Shown: positions 57,407 to 64,000 of the stretch, piece after piece | How positions within the stretch are numbered: position 1 is the stretch's first letter | Layout of the letters: each line of letters starts with the position of its first letter | NCBI RefSeq assembly: GCF_023159225.1 | Contig: NC_063166.1 | Location: 46,865,149 to 46,929,148 of the forward strand | Direction of reading: 5' to 3' | Length of the DNA stretch: 64,000 bases | From: Perognathus longimembris pacificus | Lineage: Eukaryota; Chordata; Mammalia; Rodentia; Heteromyidae | Position numbers and translations under genes: made by a program | The notes under the pieces: model-generated | Told to the model about the DNA's origin: nothing | Databases searched by the model: none | The model's input: the letters and a program-made list of their open reading frames with translations, nothing else

Positions 57407-57829
57407 AAGAAATATATAGGTCTAACGAAGAAACATACAAACATTGCTGGAAGATTAGAAAGAATATGAAAAAAATAGAGAGAAGTAGCAATTTTTATGT
57501 AAGTAGATTTAACTGACAAAGAAGCCAATCCATTATAAATACGGTTTTATTGAAATTCAACTATGTTCATTCACTTACTTATTGTTATCTAAGGCTCCTT
57601 TCATTTGACAATGCAGAATGGAATATTAGTATCAGAGACCATGTGGCCTCAGAGCTTAAAGTCATTTGTATTTGAATTCTTGCAGAAAAAAAAGGTAATC
57701 CGTGTTGTGTGGTCATATACATGAGACTGACATTGAATTTTAGATGAATGGTCAAAGACATAATGTCCAGATAAAGAGTAACATGGATTTGGCTTTGTAT
57801 CTTGGCTATAAAAGTTACTATCTTTGAAA

Positions 57830-57965
57830 CAGTGTTTAACTGCTCCAAGATCAGGTGCCTCACCAATAAAATGGGACTCACACTACGTCCTTTTCCAGAT
57901 TGTGGTAAGATTTAAATGAGGGCATATTAGCCATGACAAGCACAGTACTTTGATGCACACTGTGT
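57830..57965 (+). repeat. MIR remnant
   Basis: 'ctcaccaataaaatgggact' and 'ttgtggtaagatttaaatga' match the MIR words 'tcatctgtaaaatggg' and 'gttgtgaggattaaatga', then 'gacaagcacagtactt'. Confidence 0.72.
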
Positions 57966-58544
57966 GTCTGCTTAAATAAGGGCCACTAGGTCTCTGCGAA
58001 CAGTTGCATAATATTTTAAGGTTCATGAGTTGCCTTGCATTCCACTTACCTCGCTGAGTGAAGTAGATGATAGAAAACAAACCAAATATCTCCACCCCTG
58101 CCAGAAGTTCAAGGCCTGTCCTGCTGCATAAAGGAGGCAGACAGGCTGATGGTTCTCAGAGGTGTCGTGTTCTGTACCACTGGCTAGGATTCTAATTAAT
58201 TAGAGCAAGCCAGATACCATAAATGAGGAGTTCTGTGACTTGAAGGTGACAGCTAATCTGTCATAGCTGTTCCAAATTCCATTTCATTAGCAGGGCTAGT
58301 CTTGCTACAGGCCAGCTCCCAGATACCAGCTCCACAATGCCATGGCCAGATGGATAGGCTCTATGTATTGGTGGAGCCTTTAGCATCTTGATAGGAGATC
58401 CCTTGCTAATGCCATAATGTTTAGTGTAGGTAACATTAGATGCTATGAACCTTCAAAGTTCACTGGCTTAACAAAGAAAATGGATGTGTAATAAAATATG
58501 CATCTAGAGGCTTGAAACAACACAGATTTATTACTTTTTGGTTT

Positions 58545-59010
58545 CTGTGGGTAAAAGTTAGGTGGTCCACTGTTTAGCACCCCTCTGAGGCTGAACTTGT
58601 AATGTCAGCCAAGGTTACAATCCTATATGAAGCTCTTGGTGCTCTTCCCAACTCACTGGTTGCTAGAACTCATTGCCTTGCAGCTGCTTGGCTCTATTTG
58701 CATGTGAGCCAAGTCCAGGGAAACACTCAGTATCTAGAAGCCACTTCAGGTCCTTCCTACCTCACCCTACCTCCTGTTCCTGGCTCCTGTCACATGAAAG
58801 TTGTCAGTCTTTAAGGCCAACAGCATAGTTGCACTCTAGTCTTCTTGGATGGAATCCTATATAACTGGGTGACAGTCCCAGTGACTTACTCATATGATGT
58901 AACCTAATGAATGGAGTATGAGCCTATTTTATATGATGTAGTCTAGTAAGTGGAGTCTGAGCCTATCATAGGATATAACTTCATCAATGGCATATGAGCC
59001 TATAAATCAT
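58545..59010. repeat. Old repeat-like block with a 39-bp x 3 tandem repeat
   Basis: The first part ('ggtttctgtgggtaaaagtt', 'cccctctgaggctgaactt') resembles an ancient interspersed repeat I cannot name. 58892-58930, 58931-58969 and 58970-59008 are three tandem 39-base copies sharing 'atatga', 'tga/taa' and 'gagcctat' at fixed offsets; the third is the most diverged. Confidence 0.6.
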
Positions 59011-59950
59011 ATGCACAACTCCTGCCCTTGGGATTGTGTGGGCTTCTTCTTCCCTTAAGTGTTCTCCTCCTAGTCTGCCTCCATCACTTCTCCTTCTACC
59101 ATTACTCTAGTCATGATCATTCTCCACCAGGGGTCTCTGTATGCTTAAAAACCCTACTATCTGTCCCATAGCCATTTACTTTACTTTCAATTTTTTTTAA
59201 TTAAATGTTAATATTACTCAGATAGCCAACCCTTCTCAATCCAAGCATCAAGAGGCAAATCTCGATTGGTATAAACTCAAACAGAATGACTTCATTCTCC
59301 TTGCCACTAATTGGTTCAGAAAGGATGTTAGTTTCGATTCTGGCCATTGAGAACTAAATGGTAAGAACAGATGCAGGGGAAATTGAATCACTCTTATGCT
59401 GTTGAATATTTGCAGGTAGACAGACATTTTTCTTTGACCATGAGTTAAGCCAGCTTTAAGGCTGGTTGGAAGTCAGGGCAAAATGATGAAAAGAAGCAAA
59501 TCCTTAGTGATATTATTCTGTTACTGAATTCACCTTCCCTAGAATCCTCTTGGGAACTTGTGCTTCATGACACAATGGTGTTATTGCTTAAGCCAGGTTA
59601 AAAATGGATTTCCTAATCCTTGCCATTTTAGTCACATAAATGATTGTGAATATGTACGTATTGATCTTCAACTGTAGCAGCCACCATAGTGCACAATGAA
59701 ACCTAGACAAAATACTGTCATTCCTCTACTTCACCTACTATGTAGGAGATATTAATAGTAATGATCATGATGCTGTCAATAGTAATAATGATAACAGCAA
59801 TTTTAACAATATAGACAAGATATACATCTGGCCATGGAATAATTCCAGTGTCACCAGCAACAAATTTGCCCCTTATTTTACTAAACAGCATCTAGATGAA
59901 TAAAAGCATAAAATGAGTAGATTTCTGTAGTCTTTTAGATTCTTTATTTT
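59011..59950. other. Intron, no feature recognised
   Basis: AT-rich unique-looking sequence. Confidence 0.4.
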
Positions 59951-59966
59951 GAAAATTTAGGGTAAG

Positions 59967-60185
59967 GGGCTGGGAATATGGCCTAGTGGTAGAGTGTTCG
60001 CCTCGTATACATGAAGCCCTAGGTTCAATTCCTCAGCACCACGTATATAGAAAAAGCCACAAATGGCACTGTGGCTCAAGTGGTGCAGTGCTAACTAGCC
60101 TTGAGCAAAAAGAAGCCAGGAACAGTGCTCAGGCCCTTAGTCCACCCCCCAGGACTGGCAACAAAAAACAAATTTAAAAAAAAAA
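59967..60185 (+). mobile_element. SINE-A with perfect 16-bp TSD
   Basis: 'gggctgggaatatggcctag', 'cctcgtatacatgaagccct', 'gtggctcaagtggtgcag', 'ccccaggactggcaac', A-rich tail. TSD 'gaaaatttagggtaag' at 59951-59966 and 60186-60201. Confidence 0.96.
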
Positions 60186-60289
60186 GAAAATTTAGGGTAA
60201 GTGTGTCAATGACCACCTTTAAGGAGCTGATAAAGATTTTGATATTAAGACTTTGAATGTATCTAGAAGACCTTTGTAATTCCCAATTT

Positions 60290-60566
60290 GGCACTCTACC
60301 ACTTGAGCCGCACTCCAGCTCATTTGCTTATTGCTGTTTTTCAAATAAGATCTCACATTTACACTCATGCTGGGCTGGTGCACAATCTTACTTACATTTC
60401 CCACATGGCTGTTATGACAAGGGTGTATTCCCACACTAGCTTGTTTCATTGATTGAGATCTGGGTCTCAAAGACTTTTTTGCCTGGGCTGGCCTCAAACC
60501 ACAATCCTCTTGATCTCTGCCTCCAAAGGAGCTAACATTACAGGCTTGAACTATCTCTCCTGGTCA
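60290..60566 (-). mobile_element. SINE-B, rearranged or with extra sequence
   Basis: 'gcactctaccacttgagccg' and 'ggctggcctcaaaccacaat', 'tctctgcctccaaaggagct' are right and left halves, but about 100 extra bases separate them. Confidence 0.65.
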
Positions 60567-61644
60567 GTATTAAGACCTTCATTAAATGAACCTTTCTAAT
60601 CCAAATCAATGGAGCAGTGTATTCTAAATAAGAATTGAGTCTGTTTATGTAAATCAAGCTGTTAAGGAGGCAAATAGGACTCATGCTTAATCTCCATGAT
60701 TGTTGTAGCAACAGTGTTGAGCTTCCAAATATGAAATGAGACCTCAGTGCTGTTGGTTTGTTTTTGCTTTAAACATATAAACCAGAAATATAGATGATGT
60801 GAACTGATTTCCTGGACCCAGAAAGCCAATGGTGCCTATCAAAGCTTTGTTTATAGTTGTAAAAACAAGACATCTGGCTCAATACAATGATTAAGACTTG
60901 AAAGTTACCTTGTACCCACTAAATCCACCCATGTGCATCTCAGGGGGAAAGAAATAGAGAAGGCAAGTCATGCCTTAAGTGACTAAGGCAAAATACTTCA
61001 GGTAAATGGCTACATAAAACCCAACAGAAAAAAACGTTTAACAGACAGAGTCTGTAGAACCTGGACGTGGTACATTTCTCTTTTATATAAATCCAATACA
61101 CCAATGAGATAAAACTAGGGCATTGTACAAACCTCGAGAGAAGTCGCATTGCTTGCAATAGATTAGCAGTAAGTCTCCAAAAGAATTGACTTTTCCCTTC
61201 ACTTTAAAATGTGTATGGAAATGAGAATCAGAGCTAAGGATCATCCCTAGTGGTCTATTTTTAGAGAAAATGATTCGCTAAGGATATTTGTCACTCATTC
61301 AAGGGGAAAGCAGGCTGTGAGCCATGGCAGACATTGGGAGTAACCGCCAGCTCTTCAAAAAAAGAGAAAATAATCTCTCCATTCTCAAAAATGTACTTTT
61401 AAAACAGCAGTGTTATCTCATGCAAAGGCAGAAGAGACAAGTAGTAAGGGAATGAGAGATTTGAAGGCATTCTCAGTGTATATGTGTACATGTATGATGA
61501 AAGCCAATTTGCTAGTCTATTTGTAAGTTTATCAATCAGTACATAAGTATGAAGGTGTGATCACCAGGTTATATGTGTTTCTATTGCACAGTTTCGTGAA
61601 TATAAAATAATCAGTTAATTCTTATGAAATTGATGCCATGTCCC
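60567..61644. other. Intron, no feature recognised
   Basis: Unique-looking sequence with no gene or young repeat. Confidence 0.4.
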
Positions 61645-61770
61645 AGGCTGTACTGAGAGCTTTCTGAGGATTATCTCTTTGAATTATCTCCACAGCCTAC
61701 AGTTTCCATTCACATAGAGGTTAATAGAGCTATTAGGAATGAAAACCAGAATTCAAATCAAGGCAGCTGT
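61645..61770 (-). repeat. MIR remnant
   Basis: 'gctttctgaggattatctct' and 'tccacagcctacagtttcca' followed by 'gaaaaccagaattcaaatc' in antisense MIR order. Confidence 0.6.
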
Positions 61771-61834
61771 ACCACTTACAGAAACTGATTCTCCAGGGCC
61801 CTGTGTCACTTATCCCATTGCTGCCCTGCATGGC

Positions 61835-61837
<3 letters not shown>

Positions 61838-61888
<51 letters not shown>
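61838..61888. repeat. (TG)n microsatellite
   Basis: About 25 uninterrupted TG dinucleotides. Confidence 0.97.
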
Positions 61889-61889
<1 letters not shown>

Positions 61890-62396
61890 ATATCCTTTTG
61901 ATTTATCTTGGAAAATATCTTAAAGAACATCAGTTCTTTTATGTTTTCTATAGTAAATCAGTACATCACTCAGGCTGATAATTAACCAAACAAACACACC
62001 CATGTGTTTTGTAACACATTGATGTGTTCAGCCACAAAGTGAGATTGAAAAGCTAAAATCTTAGGGAGTCAGTAATTCCTGGTTGATCTTTGTCTTCATC
62101 TGAAAACACATTTCTTAACCCATAACGGTCATTCTGATGCCTTGCTCTCTGGCCTCAGGCTCATGAAGACAATTAAGTGTGATGTTTAAGACTGTAAATT
62201 GAGTTAATTTGAACTCTCTTTACCCCACATCTTCATATGGAGGTCTACAAGTCTTCTCAAAGTCAACCATAAAAAAACAATTGCATAATATCCATACCTG
62301 TGTACATCAGAGATGGCTCTTCACCCTCTCATCTCAGTGCATGGCCTTTCTTCTAATGAAAAAAGCACAAGGGCTAAGATTTAAAATCAGCTTTAT
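61889..62396. other. Intron, no feature recognised
   Basis: Nothing supported. Confidence 0.4.
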
Positions 62397-62597
62397 TGGG
62401 TTGGGAACATGGCCTAGTGGTAAAGTACTCGCCTCATATACATGAAGCCCCGGGTTTGATTCCTCAGCACCACATATATAGAAAAAGCCAGAAATGGTGC
62501 TATGGCTCAAGTGGTAGACTGCTAGCCTTGAGCAAAAAGAAGCCAGGGACAGTGCTCAGGCCCTGAGTTCAAGCCCCAGGACTGGCAAAAAAAAAAT
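62397..62597 (+). mobile_element. SINE-A
   Basis: 'gggttgggaacatggcctag', 'actcgcctcatatacatgaa', 'tatggctcaagtggtagact', 'ccccaggactggc', poly-A. Confidence 0.93.
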
Positions 62598-63009
62598 CAA
62601 TATTTTCTTCACTTGCTATAATCAAACTCTAGGGCTCTGCTTAATTACCAAGATAAGCAGTCTTTGTTGGTCTTGTGGAAAAGTAATTTTTCTTATCTTG
62701 GTCTTGCTGGATAGTGGTAAGATCAGAGAGAGCACCAGAAGAGGCTCTAAACAGTGCTGGGAGTCTACTGGCTGCTCTGATTCTTCAGACAGCCATTTAG
62801 TCTATAAGCTGCTTAATAGAAAACCATTTGCTGAGTTCCTGTAAATGTAGCATTCAACTGTATTGGTATTCTGTAGGGGTTTGAAAATAAAAAGGCAACG
62901 CTGGTACACATTGTGTGAGATACATGAAATATGCAGTACATAAACTGACTTGCTTCATCAATCATTTTTTTCAAGACAAGTTTGTTTTGAGTAGCCAAGC
63001 CATACTGTG

Positions 63010-63098
63010 GGAAAGTTTAAGCTATGACCACAGTAGTCAAACACCAGTCTTGAGTGGAAAAAGCTAAGAGACAGTCTCTGAGTTCAAGTCCCAGAACC

Positions 63099-63101
<3 letters not shown>
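63010..63101 (+). mobile_element. SINE-B right-half fragment
   Basis: 'accagtcttgagtggaaaaa' and 'ctgagttcaagtcccagaac'. Its tail is the following (CA)n. Confidence 0.7.

Positions 63102-63148
<47 letters not shown>
63102..63148. repeat. (CA)n microsatellite
   Basis: About 23 CA units growing from the SINE fragment end. Confidence 0.97.
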
Positions 63149-63149
<1 letters not shown>

Positions 63150-63211
63150 CCTAAGAGCTTATATTCAACTTCCAACCCCACCCCACTGTTTTAAGATCAA
63201 AATCAAACAAT

Positions 63212-63380
63212 GAAGCCAGGTAGCAGCTGTACATTCTACTCAGGAGGCTGAGACCTAAGGATCATGGTTGAAGCCAGCACAAGCAGAAAAGTCTGACTCT
63301 ATCTCCAATCAAGCACCAAAAGGCCATATGTGAGGCATAGTTCAAGTGGTAGAGCACTAGCTGCGACGGAAAGAAAGCCA
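63212..63380 (+). mobile_element. SINE-B, 3'-truncated
   Basis: 'gaagccaggtagcagctgta', 'ctactcaggaggctgagacc', 'gttcaagtggtagagcacta'. Confidence 0.82.
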
Positions 63381-63384
63381 TCCC

Positions 63385-63445
63385 ATTTTCTTCATCTGTA
63401 AAATGGGATATTGACTCCCCTGTACTCAGAAGGTTGTTTCATGGA
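63385..63445 (+). repeat. MIR core fragment
   Basis: 'ttttcttcatctgtaaaatg' followed by 'ggatattgactcccctgta' and 'ggttgttt' is the MIR core in sense. Confidence 0.75.
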
Positions 63446-63502
63446 AAAAATGTATTAAAATTTGAAATTTGTGTTGCTTAGCCAAAAGTGAGATCTAAAA
63501 AA

Positions 63503-63565
63503 AAAAAAAACTTTTTGAAAGATGATGTAGAGGTTACAGATACATAAATCAGGTACAAAATGAAA
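63503..63565 (-). mobile_element. L1 3' tip, very short
   Basis: 'gaaagatgatgtagaggtta' then 'cagatacataaatcagg' is an antisense L1 tip; only about 60 bases. Confidence 0.65.
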
Positions 63566-63676
63566 TATTATCTTTGCCATTAAACAATATTCAGCCATTG
63601 TCACCACTCTGGGCTTAGATAATATGGGTAACAACATTTTTAGGATATTGTGTGGTTTTTTTTTTTTTAAGTCATA

Positions 63677-63915
63677 TCCCAGAGTTGGTAGCTCACACTT
63701 GGAATCATAGCTACTCAGGAGGCTGAGAACTGAGGATCGCGGTTCAAAGCCAGCCCAAACAGGAAAGTCCATGAGACTCTTAGCTCCAATTAACCAGAAA
63801 ACTGGAAATGGCACTGTGGCTCAAGTGGTACAGTGCCAGCCTTGAGCTGAAAGAGGTCAGGGACAACATCCAAGCCCAGAATTCAAGCCCCATACCAACA
63901 ACAAAAAAAAAGAAG
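63677..63915 (+). mobile_element. SINE-B
   Basis: 'gagttggtagctcacacttg', 'ctactcaggaggctgagaac', 'gtccatgagactcttagctc', 'ggcactgtggctcaagtgg', A-rich tail with GAA repeats. Confidence 0.9.
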
Positions 63916-63929
63916 AAGAAAAAGAAGAG

Positions 63930-64000
63930 GAAGAAGCTGAGATCAGAGAATTAGGGTTCAAGGCTATTTTGGGCCAGAAATTCCATGAGACTTTTTTCTC
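63930..64000 (+). mobile_element. Probable second SINE-B left half, cut by window end
   Basis: 'gaagctgagatcagagaatt', 'agggttcaaggctattttgg', 'attccatgagactttt' read as another left half beginning in the tail of the previous copy. Confidence 0.6.

Larger units (their letters stand above)
30274..64000 (+). other. STAC: STAC intron 1 (5' portion, no exon 2 found)
   Basis: Begins with the donor GTACGC. I looked for the next expected coding words (LQKLKRSLSFKTK, SKSADNFFQR) among the open frames of the remaining 33.7 kb and found none, so intron 1 extends past the window. 30330-32680 is free of young repeats and of moderate GC near the exon; 30660-33260 holds no recognised gene. Confidence 0.8.

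Noticed and set aside
14805..62597. tRNA genes suggested by A-box and B-box words such as 'ggttcgattcc'
   Set aside because: Every instance lies in a dimeric SINE with an A-rich tail and often a TSD; none folds as a free tRNA with an acceptor stem.
30274..64000. STAC exon 2 in the window
   Set aside because: No frame encodes the expected LQKLKRSLSF...SADNFFQR segment; intron 1 is evidently longer than the window.

Overview
This is a stretch of a rodent nuclear genome, almost all of it non-coding. Three things point to a rodent, most likely of the superfamily Geomyoidea (pocket mice, kangaroo rats, pocket gophers). (1) Many copies of a dimeric SINE occur, with a tRNA/ID-like left half and a second half starting near 'gtggctcaagtggcagag'; this fits what I recall of the IDL-Geo SINE of that group. 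I call it SINE-A. (2) There are many copies of a SINE with a 7SL/B1-like left half and a tRNA/ID-like right half, resembling B1-dID. I call it SINE-B. (3) Young LINE-1 3' ends are present whose last ORF2 codons match rodent L1. The genus cannot be fixed, and the SINE family names are from memory.

The one gene recognised is STAC (SH3 and cysteine-rich domain adaptor) on the + strand. Its first coding exon is 30163-30273 (37 codons, MIPPSGTREDSVDG...SLESK), followed by a splice donor AAG|GTACGC. It lies in a GC-rich, CpG-rich promoter block at about 29750-30330. Bases 1-29750 are therefore upstream intergenic DNA, and 30274-64000 is the start of a long intron 1. I found no STAC exon 2 and no other convincing coding exon.

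Layout: 1-20500 is layered retroelements. Ancient L1M on the - strand (3600-5330; 7960-12520) is interrupted by younger SINEs and 5'-truncated L1s, several with clear target-site duplications (TSDs). 20795-25330 is a 4.5-kb degenerate tandem array with a period of about 155-165 bp; each unit carries telomere-like TTAGGG words, and neighbouring units tend to alternate between two types. It is the most unusual structure here. 25485-29240 holds old MIRs, a 5'-inverted (twin-primed) L1 and a (GGGA)n tract. 29750-30330 is the STAC promoter and exon 1. 30274-64000 is intron: MIR, L1M and L1 fragments, SINEs nested in SINEs and L1s, a second twin-primed L1 with a perfect 16-bp TSD, a foldback hairpin near 38600, and large purine/pyrimidine microsatellites.

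No tRNA, rRNA, CRISPR or intact transposon gene was seen. All family calls come from reading the sequence; no search or alignment program was run, and repeat edges without a stated TSD are approximate to about 10-50 bases.
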